From Deltaproteobacteria bacterium UBA2385 (GTDB lineage: Bacteria > Myxococcota_A > UBA796 > UBA2385), in assembly GCA_002343455.1 (NCBI GenBank), contig DDSR01000416.1:1-47346 (forward strand): a stretch of DNA of 47,346 nt, in the 5' to 3' direction. This document shows positions 35,024 to 44,898 of this stretch, piece by piece (within the stretch, counting starts at the first letter, position 1; every line of letters starts with the position of its first letter). The notes below the pieces were generated by a model. That model did no database searches, had not been told where the DNA came from, and was given only the letters and a program-made list of their open reading frames with translations. The position numbers and the translations under genes were made by a program.

Positions 35024-35353
35024 TCAAACGATCGAGCTCAGCGCCGATCCGGGCAGCTCGAAGATCCCGCCCTCCAGGTCGGGGAACCAGGTCGGCTCGG
35101 CCGGCCCGCGCTCCACCATCGCCGTCGAGGAGTCCTCCTGCGCGGGATCCCGGCCGGGGATCTCGATCGTGTCGTCGTCGTCGGGGTGGAGCCAGGGCTC
35201 CTCGCCGTCCTCGTCGTAATCCTCGTCGCAGGCGGTGGTCCAGAGCCGGTCGACGCTCGGGGTGCCCCCTGTCTCCTCTTCCAAGGGGACCAGGTCGTCC
35301 AGATCCCAGGTGTCGGCGGCGCTTCGGGGGGTCGGCTGGGGGTCGTGCTGCAC
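35024..35353 (-). CDS. Small acidic protein of unknown function
   Basis: A 109-residue, strongly acidic protein with segments such as DTWDLDDLVPLEEETGG, ACDEDYDEDGEEPWLHPDDD and PTWFPDLEGGIFELPGSA. The start GTG 35353 has GGAG exactly 5 bases upstream. A longer frame to 35464 would run into the divergent promoter of the pterin dehydratase gene. No signal peptide, membrane helix or known motif. It sits 36 bases upstream of the alkaline phosphatase gene on the same strand and might be co-transcribed. Probably a soluble cytoplasmic protein. Confidence 0.6.
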   Translation of the reverse strand: MQHDPQPTPRSAADTWDLDDLVPLEEETGGTPSVDRLWTTACDEDYDEDGEEPWLHPDDDDTIEIPGRDPAQEDSSTAMVERGPAEPTWFPDLEGGIFELPGSALSSIV

Positions 35354-35472
35354 AAGGTCTCCGGCCTGGCGGTGAAGTTCGCCGGGCAGCTGTAGTCTCG
35401 CCCGTCCCGGGCTAGACTGGCTGTCAGCAAGCGTCTCGAAACGTGAGCGCCTGCAACCACCCAAGGATCCCC

Positions 35473-35763
35473 ATGCCCGACGCCCTGACCCAGGCAGAGC
35501 TGAACGAGGCCCTCGCCGGCCTCTCCTCCTGGACGCGGGTCCCCGGCCGCCCAGCCATCGCCCGCACCTTCACCTTCCAGAACTTCAACCAGGCCTTCGG
35601 CTTCATGACCCGGGTCGCCCTGGTCGCCGAGAAGCTCGACCATCACCCCGAGTGGAGCAACGTCTACAACAAGGTCGAGGTCGTCCTCACCACCCACGAC
35701 GCCGGCGGCCTGACCGAGCTCGACTTGCGCCTCGCCCGGGCCATGGAGAAGATCGCCGGCTGA
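35473..35763 (+). CDS. Pterin-4a-carbinolamine dehydratase
   Basis: This small enzyme dehydrates 4a-hydroxy-tetrahydropterin during recycling of the pterin cofactor. The 96 residues contain the diagnostic block [20 protein letters not shown] followed by [12 protein letters not shown], with H57, H58, P59 and H75. Length is normal for the family. ATG 35473 has AAGGA 5 bases upstream. No aromatic amino-acid hydroxylase is nearby, so its partner is elsewhere or it has another pterin role. It converges with the alpha/beta-hydrolase gene, with one base between the stops. Confidence 0.94.
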   Translation: MPDALTQAELNEALAGLSSWTRVPGRPAIARTFTFQNFNQAFGFMTRVALVAEKLDHHPEWSNVYNKVEVVLTTHDAGGLTELDLRLARAMEKIAG

Positions 35764-35764
35764 C

Positions 35765-37720
35765 TCAGTCGCCGAGACACTCGCCCTCGCAGAAGTTCTT
35801 GATCTCCCCGGTCTCGAAGAACCAGGCGATCTGCTGCTGCCCGGCCAGCTCGCGGCGGGGCGACTCGTGCGGGTCCTCGCCCGTCGGCGGCAGGTTCAGG
35901 ACCGGCTCCTCCAGGCCGTACTCCCACTCCACCAGGGCCGAGCCCTCGCTCACCGTGGCGGCGCTCTGCAAGCCCCAGACCTCGCGCACCGTGGGGTCGA
36001 TCAGGCTGGCCCCCAGGGCGCGGGCGTGCATATGGGCGCCCAGGGTCGTGACCTGCTTGTCGCCGATCGCCACCTGGAGCAGCACATCCTTGGCCGGCGT
36101 GTCCGGCAGCGGATCGGCGGTCGTCACCGTGGCGTAGCCGGAGGTCTCACCGCTGTCCCAGAGCGCCTGCATCAGGCCCAGCCACAGCGTCACCTGGGCC
36201 GGGTCCGGGTACATCGTCTGGAAGATGATGAAGAAGGTCGTGAAGTCCGCCGAGCGGTGCAGCAGCAGCGAGTAGGGCGTGCCGCCGACCCCCAGGGCCG
36301 CGCGCTCGAAGTCCTGCGACAGCGCGATGTAGGCCCCTCCAAGGATCGCCCCCTGGGAATTGCCATAGTAGTAGCGCCGGCTCGGGTCGATCACGTTGAC
36401 CCGCTCGCCCGTCTTGGGGTGCTCGAAGCTCAGCGCGGCCTCGGTGGTCATCGGCCCGCTCATCATCCGCATCGCCGCCAGGAACTCCACGAAGCCCTGC
36501 TGGCTGCGCTCGGGGATCATCGCGAAGCGGTCGATCTCGTTGACCAGCATCAGGCTGATGGCGCTGGTGTCGTCCCCCTTCATTCCCGTCCAGTCCACCG
36601 CGAAGAGGATCCAGCCGTAGGTGTTGGCCATCTCGGCGAGGTAGCTGCCCTGCACCTCGCCCTGGCCGCCCAGCAGGCCGTGGCCGTACTGTACGAGGGG
36701 CAGCGGGCGCGGGTCCTGGACCGCCGTCATCGGAACGATGATCGTGAAGGGCACCGTCGTCTCGCCCACCGCCTCGGGCATCGCCTGCCCGTAGAGCATC
36801 GTCGAGCTGCGGGAGAGGACCGAGCCGGCGTCGTCCTCCTCGGTGTAGCGGGGCACCGTCATCGTGCCCTTCACCCGCCAGGCCGTGTCCCCGCCCTCAG
36901 CGCGAAGATCCTCGGTCTCGGTGATCGTGTAGGCCGGGCCCTCGCCGATCCGGCTCAGGGCGTCGTCCCGCATCCAGACCGCCTTGTGGGTCGTGCCCTC
37001 CTTGCTGCTGACCACGAAGTCCCAGGCGAGCTGCACCTCGCCGCGGGCCCAGCCCTGCTGCTCCAGCGCCGGGAAGATCGTCTCGTCGTACAGGGCGCGG
37101 CGGCCCTCCACATCCCAGGGGTTGTCCAGCGCCGCCGAGCTGCTGCCGTCGCGCAGGGCCACGAAGGCGTCCGAGGCCGGCAGCAGGGCCCCCGCGCTGT
37201 CCTTGAGCTGCCGCAGGCCCACCACGTAGCGCCCGCTCCAGGAGAGGGGCACCGCCGGCTGGATGATCAGCAGGCGGCGGTCGTCCTGGTCCTGGCTCAT
37301 GTCCAGCTCGACCCAGTGCGGCACCCGCTCGCCCGTCGCCAGGTCCACCAGCACCGTCGGGCTGTCGTCCTCCAGGGAGCGGTCGATGTCCTGGTGACCG
37401 GCCAGCCCGTCCAGCACCACCCCCGGGAAGTGCGCGTACATCGGCGTCATCGGCGACCAGCCGTCGCGCTCGTTCCAGAAGGCCGGATCCGGCTGCACGC
37501 CGTTGCTGTTGATCGGCAGCGTCGTCGGGCCCAGGGCCACCCGCCAGCCCGAGGGGGTCTCGGCGTCGGCGCGCATATGGAAGGTCGAGGGGAAGGGCAG
37601 GCCGCAGAGCGTCGGGGCGATCGGGTCGCAGTCCGAGAGCTCCCCGCTGGTCGGCACGGTCGTGCCGGAGTCGATCGGTTCGTCGTTCTTGCAGGCCATC
37701 AGGGCGAGGAGCAGGAGCAT
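35765..37720 (-). CDS. Large alpha/beta-hydrolase-like lipoprotein
   Basis: This 651-residue lipoprotein has the very short signal MLLLLALMAC (cysteine 10). GGAG 5 bases before ATG 37720 supports this start. The first ~300 residues are beta-rich. Further on, LPLVQYGHGLLGGQGEVQGS has the oxyanion-loop style HGxxG, and YYYGNSQGAILGG carries a nucleophile-elbow serine S455 in GxSxG form. This indicates an esterase- or lipase-like hydrolase of the alpha/beta fold. C-terminal ALGASLIDPTVREVWGL and a final cysteine pair (FCEGECLGD) follow. Substrate unknown. It starts 72 bases after the end of the propeller gene on the same strand. Confidence 0.78.
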   Translation of the reverse strand: MLLLLALMACKNDEPIDSGTTVPTSGELSDCDPIAPTLCGLPFPSTFHMRADAETPSGWRVALGPTTLPINSNGVQPDPAFWNERDGWSPMTPMYAHFPGVVLDGLAGHQDIDRSLEDDSPTVLVDLATGERVPHWVELDMSQDQDDRRLLIIQPAVPLSWSGRYVVGLRQLKDSAGALLPASDAFVALRDGSSSAALDNPWDVEGRRALYDETIFPALEQQGWARGEVQLAWDFVVSSKEGTTHKAVWMRDDALSRIGEGPAYTITETEDLRAEGGDTAWRVKGTMTVPRYTEEDDAGSVLSRSSTMLYGQAMPEAVGETTVPFTIIVPMTAVQDPRPLPLVQYGHGLLGGQGEVQGSYLAEMANTYGWILFAVDWTGMKGDDTSAISLMLVNEIDRFAMIPERSQQGFVEFLAAMRMMSGPMTTEAALSFEHPKTGERVNVIDPSRRYYYGNSQGAILGGAYIALSQDFERAALGVGGTPYSLLLHRSADFTTFFIIFQTMYPDPAQVTLWLGLMQALWDSGETSGYATVTTADPLPDTPAKDVLLQVAIGDKQVTTLGAHMHARALGASLIDPTVREVWGLQSAATVSEGSALVEWEYGLEEPVLNLPPTGEDPHESPRRELAGQQQIAWFFETGEIKNFCEGECLGD

Positions 37721-37792
37721 GGGCTCTCCGGGAGGGGGGCGCAGCGTAGCCGAAGCGGGGCGCGGCCGGTGGGGATCCTGGAGGGCCGCCGT

Positions 37793-39636
<1,844 letters not shown>

Positions 39637-39640
<4 letters not shown>

Positions 39641-40524
39641 TCTGCGAATACCTCTCCCAGCCAGGCCTCGGCGGTCTCCTCGTCGCCGCCCGAGACGGCG
39701 TTGAGCATGCAGGAGCGGTGTCGGGCGTCTTCGTCGGGTCCGGTGTCGGTCGCCCAGGCCTCCAGCTTGAACCAGATGGGCTGTGTCAGGGTGGTGTGCT
39801 TGTTGGTGGTGTAGGGTCCGTCCAGGGGCTCGAAGAGCCCGGTCATCACCATATGGGTGCGGCTGAACTGGTCGAAGCAGACGGTGCTGCGGGTCATGCC
39901 GTCGGGGAGGCTGTAGACCTGGCGGAAGGCTTCGCCATCGTGCCAGCCCAGCATCATCTGGTGGGCAGGGAACTTGTCGTTGGCGAGGTGCCCGCCGTTG
40001 TCGAGGCTGGCCCCCAGCAGCTCGGCGGCGACGGTGGTCGGGGCGGTGAAGACGACGCGGAACATGAAGTCGCCGACCAGCCAACCCAGCTTGATGGGGT
40101 CGGTCATGTGGAGGATCTCGTTGTCGCCGGTGTAGCTGAACTCCCACCCGTCCCGCTCCTCCTTGCAGGAGGTCTCGTGTACATAGCTGACCCCGGTAGC
40201 GACGAGCTGAACGCCCGAGTCGAAGGCGAAGTACGCCGAGCCCTCGCGCACGAAGACCCGGTCGACGTGGTGGGTGCCAGCCGCGAAGGTCAGGGCGTCG
40301 GCCGGCGGTTCGGGACAACGCAGCAAGCCCCAGGGCGAGGCTGGCTCCTTCTTGGGCTCAGTGGGCTTGGTTGGCTTGGTCGGTTCAGTGGGCGTGGTCG
40401 GCGTGGTCGGCGTGGTCGGCGTGGTCGGCGTGGTCGGCTCGGTCGACACGGTTGGAGAGGAGTCGGAGTTTGATGGCTTGGTGCCGTCGCACGCTGCGAG
40501 ATGTAAGGCAAGCAGGGACAACAT
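39637..40524 (-). CDS. Lipoprotein with Thr-Pro linker, unknown function
   Basis: A 295-residue lipoprotein (MLSLLALHLAAC, cysteine 12) with a Thr-Pro-rich spacer encoded partly by a 9-bp tandem repeat. A domain of about 225 residues with no family I recognise follows (DALTFAAGTHHVDRVFVREG, FDSGVQLVATGVSYVHE, HQMMLGWHDGEAFRQVYS and VCFDQFSRTHMVMTGLF). I chose ATG 40524, which has GGAGGAG 8 bases upstream. GTG 40533 would overlap the preceding stop as GTGA and add three residues. The stop overlaps the propeller gene start as ATGA. Predicted outer-membrane surface protein in the ImuA-headed run. Confidence 0.78.
40392..40436. repeat. 9-bp tandem repeat encoding a Thr-Pro linker
   Basis: Five perfect copies of GCGTGGTCG, flanked by degenerate copies on both sides, encode Thr-Thr-Pro units in the spacer of the lipoprotein. 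The unit differs in sequence from the 9-bp DTG repeats but plays the same spacer role. Confidence 0.88.
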
Positions 40525-40529
40525 CGTCG

Positions 40530-41363
40530 TCACTCCTCCTCCACGAGGTGCAAGAAGAACTCCGCCTCGGTTATGCCGTCGTCGTAATCGGCGCTGAAGC
40601 TATGGACCGACCGTGGACCTCGCTCATCGTTGGTCTCGGGGTCGTTGAAGTCATGCTCCACAAACTCCATACGGTAAGCACCCGACTGGGTGGAATTCCA
40701 TAGTGCGTACAAAGGGCCAGGCACCTCGTGTCCAGTGTACCGTGTGTCCATGGCGTCAAACCAGAAGGCTCCCTCGAAGCGGTCGGGTCGAAGGCGGGCC
40801 ACGCAAGTACGGTATGGGTAGAACTCATCCAACGGCCCGTCCTGGTCGTACCAAAAGTCCGACCTGCTGATCTTCACCTGGGATCCAACCCCCTCGATCG
40901 CCACTGGACCCTTGAAGGTAGCCATCGTGTAGAAATCGTATAGGCCCGGATTTGCTGGCCAACCCATTCCCCAATCATATACCTGCTCTGTGTGCAGAGC
41001 TGTGTCCGCATTGGCGACGGCGCCACTATACACGATATCAAAATAGACATCGAATGCACCCCAGATTGGACCCTCGCTGGGGCTCAACTGACCGAGTGGA
41101 TTGACGGGGGTGACGCCATATAGCGATAGTCCGATTTGGAAGGGCGTCCTTCTGTCGGGATATCGCTCCACCCCGAACCCGCCATCAGTCGACATCAACC
41201 GCACGATCAGATCATCGTCCGTTGGCGGGGTGCAGACGATCGCCGTCGCCGAATCCAGCTCCGGAAGATCTGCCTTGTAGGTCCCCACGTCCTCGCCCCG
41301 CCATCTTCTCGGCGGTCCCTGTCCTTGAGGCCCGCACGCGATCGTGAGGAGCAGGGCCATCAT
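40530..41363 (-). CDS. Lipoprotein of unknown function, lower G+C
   Basis: A 277-residue lipoprotein with short signal MMALLLTIAC (cysteine 10). The mature domain is mostly beta with many aromatics (GAFDVYFDIVYSGAVANA, DFYTMATFKGPVAIEGVG, KISRSDFWYDQDG and EGAFWFDAMDTRYTGHEV) and ends EAEFFLHLVEEE. No known family was recognised. The ATG overlaps the glycosidase-like gene's stop as ATGA. Its G+C, especially at about 40860-41110, is plainly lower than that of flanking genes, with codons such as ATA and TAT that are rare elsewhere in the window. This fits acquisition together with the glycosidase-like gene. Confidence 0.72.
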   Translation of the reverse strand: MMALLLTIACGPQGQGPPRRWRGEDVGTYKADLPELDSATAIVCTPPTDDDLIVRLMSTDGGFGVERYPDRRTPFQIGLSLYGVTPVNPLGQLSPSEGPIWGAFDVYFDIVYSGAVANADTALHTEQVYDWGMGWPANPGLYDFYTMATFKGPVAIEGVGSQVKISRSDFWYDQDGPLDEFYPYRTCVARLRPDRFEGAFWFDAMDTRYTGHEVPGPLYALWNSTQSGAYRMEFVEHDFNDPETNDERGPRSVHSFSADYDDGITEAEFFLHLVEEE

Positions 41364-43705
41364 GCGCTTATCAGCGTGAATGCGTCCAGCCGAAGCTGAC
41401 GGTCCGAGAACACCAGCAGCGGGTATCGGCCAAGCGCCACGTACTGGGTTTGCAAGTGCAAGGCGCTGCTGCGTGCCTCTACGCTGATCGACTCGTCCGC
41501 GTCCCGCGGTGGCCAGGTCTCCAACGGAAATCCCTCCGACGTCGCGACGGAAATGACCTCGTCCGAGGGCCATGTCGGCCGGACCAGGGCGCGTAGAGGA
41601 GAACCCAGGTCGCAGGCGAAGTCGAGCGAGGCGCCAACTGGCCGCGGGTCGGCGCTGGTGGCAGGCCAGTAGGGGTCGAGGAAGACCAGGTAGGCGTAGG
41701 CAGTACGCCCGCGATGGACGACCGCGCCCTCGAACTCGATCACCCAGAGCATGTCGGTGGCGTCGAACGCTTCCACACCGTTTCGCTCAGTATCAGCAGT
41801 GAGAGCAGTAGGCGCCATCAACCGCACCGCTGTCGCCGACGCCAGGGTGCGACCGAACTCACGCAGCGCCCACCAGGCAGGGCGGGCGGTCGCTTCGCTG
41901 GCTGGCGCCCCCACGCCTTGCTGGTCGTACCGGAGCCCGGTACCCTCAAAGGCATCGTTGAGCACACCGATGGGGCCGTGCCAACCGACCACCGTGGCTC
42001 CGGATAGCATCGCGACAGCCAGCCGCATCCAGACCATCTGCCCCTGGTGGTCCAGCGTACCAGCGTAGTCGAGCGTCTTCCGTGGGATCCTTGTTAATAG
42101 TATCGTCGGAATCTCGTCAAAGACATAGACGGGCGGTCGTTCGCCAGCCCGCAACCGGCGCGAGCTGGGCGTCGAGGAGTCGTAGACAGCCGCGTCCTCG
42201 ACTCTCACTGGGTACAGGTCGGGCGGAAGCATCCACGCCGGCACACTGGATGGATCGGGTAACGGCTCGTAGGTCTCGGTCGTCATGACATTGGTGGAGT
42301 TCTCGATACAGGTGATCGCTGGGTAACGCAGCGCACCGCTTTCTGCGGTCCAGTCGTAGCGCCCGGATGTGATCACCAACTCCCGCACCTGTCTCATGCA
42401 CACCGCAAGGTTGGCCAATGCCTGGGGCTGATCCGATCCGGCCTCCTGTGTTCCCATATGGTAATAGTGCAGATCGACGCCCTGTACCAGCTCGCACAGG
42501 TCAAGTCCAGTTGCCGCGCAGCGAGCCGACACCTGGTCGAGCATCTCCCTGAGGTACCGCATCTTTCCCCCCCAGCTCAGGGGGTGTTCTTGGCTGTCTG
42601 GCTTGTCCGGTGCGTACGAAGCCAGGCCCGGCAGCCAGATGGGGACCCAGGTACACTCGTGCCGCATGGCGCGGGCGCATTCGAAGTACAGGTCGCCCCA
42701 GGACTCCCCGTCGGGCACCACCCGCCCTGATCCGGTGTCGATGGTGGTGTGAAAGGCCTCGACCTCGTTGCCGATCTCGATTCCGGCGAGGAACGGGCTC
42801 ACCAGGTCCTCGTTCTCGGTCAGCCAGCGCCCGACTGCCTGCGCCAACCGCGCGTAGAAGACCCGCTTGTAGGGGCTGGATGGGTCCAGGCTGTACTGGT
42901 TCCAGGTGTTCTGCGTCCCGATCTCCTCCACCTCGGCCCCGGTGATGGGATCGACCACCGCTTCGCCGCCCGCGAAGTTGTCGTCGGCCCATGGCATGTA
43001 GACGGGGCTGGCCTTGTCGCCATCGGTAGGGATCAACTCGCCATCTTCCAGGACCCCCGATTCCGCCCAGATGGCGGTCGCATCGGAACCCTGGCCGTAG
43101 TCCAGGAAGGTCAGGATGAGCTGCGGGCCGGACCGGCTGGGGCTCCCTGGGCCGGTCAGCAGGGTCAACTGCGTACACAGGTGAACGATGTAGTGCATGG
43201 GAAAGCTGGATGCGACGCGGTTGTAGAGCGCGTCGTCGTCGGCCAGCAGCTCGCGGGCGATCGGGTCGATCTCGGTTCGTAGGGACTGTGCGGGGATCTC
43301 CTCGCTGCCCGGCGTCCAGCCATCCGTCGGCTCCCAGCCCTCGAACAGCAGGTGGTCCACAAAGAGCTGGATCCGCCCGGGGTGGCGGTGGATCGCCACC
43401 CCCAGCCGCTGCGCGTCTCGGGCGAGGTCCATAGGACGCCCGTACTTGGACTCCGAGAAATACAGCGGCGTATTCAACGCCAGGTCCACCGGCCCCGTGG
43501 CCTCGGGAAAGGAGCTTCCGGTGGACCCGGGCGGCGGGGGCGGCCCGCCCGCCTGCGTCGCTGCGCCCTGGCTCCCCTCACGCCGCGCCTGTCGCCGAAG
43601 CAGGTTCTCCAGCGTCAGCTCGCTCCCCAGGCGGGACAGCCAGCGCAGATCGCGCCGGGGTCGGATCAGCTCACGGGGCAGGCGGGAGCGGGGGGAGCCG
43701 GTCAT
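41360..43705 (-). CDS. Putative clan GH-A glycosidase-like protein
   Basis: A 781-residue protein. The first ~65 residues are basic and low complexity, ending in a proline run, and no signal peptide is seen. The central part looks like a TIM barrel. LVSPFLAGIEIGNEVEAFHT holds the Asn-Glu pair N313-E314, typical of the acid/base strand of clan GH-A glycosidases. LVQGVDLHYYHMG resembles a later barrel strand, and DWTAESGALRYP is one place to look for the second glutamate. The C-terminal ~150 residues are beta-rich. The start follows the small beta-rich gene's stop by 7 bases, and the stop overlaps the next lipoprotein as ATGA. Enzyme class is inferred from the strand motifs; the substrate is unknown. 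Confidence 0.62.
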   Translation of the reverse strand: MTGSPRSRLPRELIRPRRDLRWLSRLGSELTLENLLRRQARREGSQGAATQAGGPPPPPGSTGSSFPEATGPVDLALNTPLYFSESKYGRPMDLARDAQRLGVAIHRHPGRIQLFVDHLLFEGWEPTDGWTPGSEEIPAQSLRTEIDPIARELLADDDALYNRVASSFPMHYIVHLCTQLTLLTGPGSPSRSGPQLILTFLDYGQGSDATAIWAESGVLEDGELIPTDGDKASPVYMPWADDNFAGGEAVVDPITGAEVEEIGTQNTWNQYSLDPSSPYKRVFYARLAQAVGRWLTENEDLVSPFLAGIEIGNEVEAFHTTIDTGSGRVVPDGESWGDLYFECARAMRHECTWVPIWLPGLASYAPDKPDSQEHPLSWGGKMRYLREMLDQVSARCAATGLDLCELVQGVDLHYYHMGTQEAGSDQPQALANLAVCMRQVRELVITSGRYDWTAESGALRYPAITCIENSTNVMTTETYEPLPDPSSVPAWMLPPDLYPVRVEDAAVYDSSTPSSRRLRAGERPPVYVFDEIPTILLTRIPRKTLDYAGTLDHQGQMVWMRLAVAMLSGATVVGWHGPIGVLNDAFEGTGLRYDQQGVGAPASEATARPAWWALREFGRTLASATAVRLMAPTALTADTERNGVEAFDATDMLWVIEFEGAVVHRGRTAYAYLVFLDPYWPATSADPRPVGASLDFACDLGSPLRALVRPTWPSDEVISVATSEGFPLETWPPRDADESISVEARSSALHLQTQYVALGRYPLLVFSDRQLRLDAFTLISA

Positions 43706-43712
43706 GGGCGCT

Positions 43713-44222
43713 TCAGCCCTTGACCGTCGCGTCGAGTCGATGTCGGGCCGTCACGCGCTGGGGCGAGCCGGCCGAGTCGAAGACACGCAGCACCGCCTCG
43801 GTCCGGGCGCGGAGCGTGTCGACGGTGTCGGCCCGACGGATCCCGACCTGGCTGATGGTCAGCTTGGTGACGACCGTGGGCGGGGTCTCGATCATACCGA
43901 CCAGCTTACCACCGTGCCGAGGCCGGCGGTCGAGCAAGCTGCTTGAGTAGAGCTCGACCTCCACCCGCGCCGTTCCCGAGGAAAGGGTCAGCGTGTCGAC
44001 GTCGATCAGGATCTCCTCGGCCGCGTTGAGCCCGCTGACGACCGTGTCGTCCAGCACGTAGGTGCGCGCCGACCCGTCGTCCTCCGACGAAAACTCCTGC
44101 TCGGTCCACAGGCTGATGCCGGTCTTGAAGTTGTCTGCCACGACTTGCTCCGGTTTTTTTGGCTGGGAGGCCCCGGAGCTGGTCGGAGTATGGATCTGGT
44201 CCTCGGGGATGTCAACGGTCAT
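43713..44222 (-). CDS. Small beta-rich protein between ImuA-like and glycosidase-like genes
   Basis: A 169-residue protein with a polar N-terminus (MTVDIPEDQIHTPTSSGASQ) and strand-rich core (TYVLDDTVVSGLNAAEEILI, TARVEVELYSSSLLDRRP, VVTKLTISQVGIRRAD and EAVLRVFDSAGSPQRVT). I use ATG 44222. A TTG at 44252 would add ten residues, and neither has a strong ribosome site. It lies 33 bases after the ImuA-like stop. The first half faintly resembles the small protein at 5034-5384 (a Y-L-x-D start, then a VxG turn and an E-x-L-x-x-D-V strand). In both places it is followed by a coupled larger enzyme-like gene and a lipoprotein. No family recognised. Confidence 0.62.
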   Translation of the reverse strand: MTVDIPEDQIHTPTSSGASQPKKPEQVVADNFKTGISLWTEQEFSSEDDGSARTYVLDDTVVSGLNAAEEILIDVDTLTLSSGTARVEVELYSSSLLDRRPRHGGKLVGMIETPPTVVTKLTISQVGIRRADTVDTLRARTEAVLRVFDSAGSPQRVTARHRLDATVKG

Positions 44223-44255
44223 GCTTGAGGAGCTCGTACCCGTCCGCCCCAACGC

Positions 44256-44858
44256 TCACACCCGCACCCGCGTCGGCTGGGGCGGGCCGCCGCGCTGCAG
44301 CTCGAAGAGGCGGTGTCCGACGGCCTGCAGGCGCAGGGCGGGGCGGAGCTGGGCCTCGGGCCGCTCGTTCAGCATCAGCAGGGCGCAGTTTCCTGCCTCG
44401 GCCGCCTGCTGGAGCCGCCGGGCGCCGCGCCCCAGGGGGCCCGGATCCAGCAACACCACCAGCGGCAGGGCCCCGCAGCGGGCGAGCTGCTCGGCCGCCC
44501 ACAAGGCCCGCGTGCCCGGTCGGACCAGCAGCAGCCGGTGCAGCGGCAGGCCGGCCAGGCCCGGAGGGTGCAGCCAGGCCAGGGGATCGACCACCGCGAT
44601 CGTGTAGCCCTGGTCGGCCAGGGCGCGCATCGTCGGCAGCACCAGGCCCAGCCGCCCGCTGCCCGGCAGGCCCACCACCTCGTTCAGCCCGGGGCGGGCC
44701 CAGCCCCCGCAGGCCTGATCCAGGGCTGGCAGGCCCGAGGCGAGCACCGCCCGAGCTGCGGGAGGAGGGGCCACCCGGGCGAGCTGGGCCCGCAAGGCGG
44801 CGAGGCGCTCGGCGCGATCAGCGGAGGCAGCGGAGGCAGCGGGGGAGGGGAGGGTCAT
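44256..44858 (-). CDS. ImuA-like RecA-fold protein with degenerate Walker A
   Basis: A 200-residue protein resembling ImuA, the RecA-related accessory protein of the ImuA-ImuB-DnaE2 mutagenic repair set. LASGLPALDQACGGWARPGL leads to NEVVGLPGSGRLGLVL, the Walker A position, where GLPGSGR (63-69) lacks the Lys and Ser/Thr needed to bind ATP. Next are YTIAVVDPLAWLHPPGLAGL, a GTRALWAAEQLARCGALPLV helix-strand pair, and the late LMLNERPEA. ImuB and DnaE2 are not next to it; a low-G+C gene set follows instead. A palindrome resembling a LexA box sits 1 base upstream of the ATG, so it may be damage-inducible. Also possible: a SulA/ImuA family branch with another role. Confidence 0.78.
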   Translation of the reverse strand: MTLPSPAASAASADRAERLAALRAQLARVAPPPAARAVLASGLPALDQACGGWARPGLNEVVGLPGSGRLGLVLPTMRALADQGYTIAVVDPLAWLHPPGLAGLPLHRLLLVRPGTRALWAAEQLARCGALPLVVLLDPGPLGRGARRLQQAAEAGNCALLMLNERPEAQLRPALRLQAVGHRLFELQRGGPPQPTRVRV

Positions 44859-44859
44859 G

Positions 44860-44893
44860 CACTGATCATATGTGCAGTATTCTATCGGTGCAA
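44860..44893 (-). promoter_or_regulatory. Predicted leaderless promoter overlapped by a LexA-like palindrome
   Basis: On the minus strand, TACTG-N10-CAGTG (44879 down to 44860) matches the gammaproteobacterial LexA box (TACTG...CAGTA) at 9 of 10 arm positions. It is symmetric as ACTG, CATATG, CAGT. The same strand offers -35 TTGCAC (44893-44888), a 17-base spacer and -10 TATGAT (44870-44865). Counting 7 bases past the -10 puts the transcript start on the A of the ATG at 44858, so the message would be leaderless. This fits the lack of a ribosome site. Known myxobacterial LexA boxes differ, so the regulator may be another protein. Confidence 0.5.
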
Positions 44894-44898
44894 GTCCT

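Noticed and set aside
40530..44222. A prophage
   Set aside because: Lower G+C and small beta-rich proteins hint at phage-like origin, but there is no integrase, terminase, capsid, portal or tail gene and no attachment-site repeats.
44256..44858. A complete imuA-imuB-dnaE2 mutagenesis cassette
   Set aside because: Only the ImuA-like gene is present. The next genes downstream are a small beta-rich protein and a glycosidase-like protein, not a Y-family or DnaE2 polymerase.
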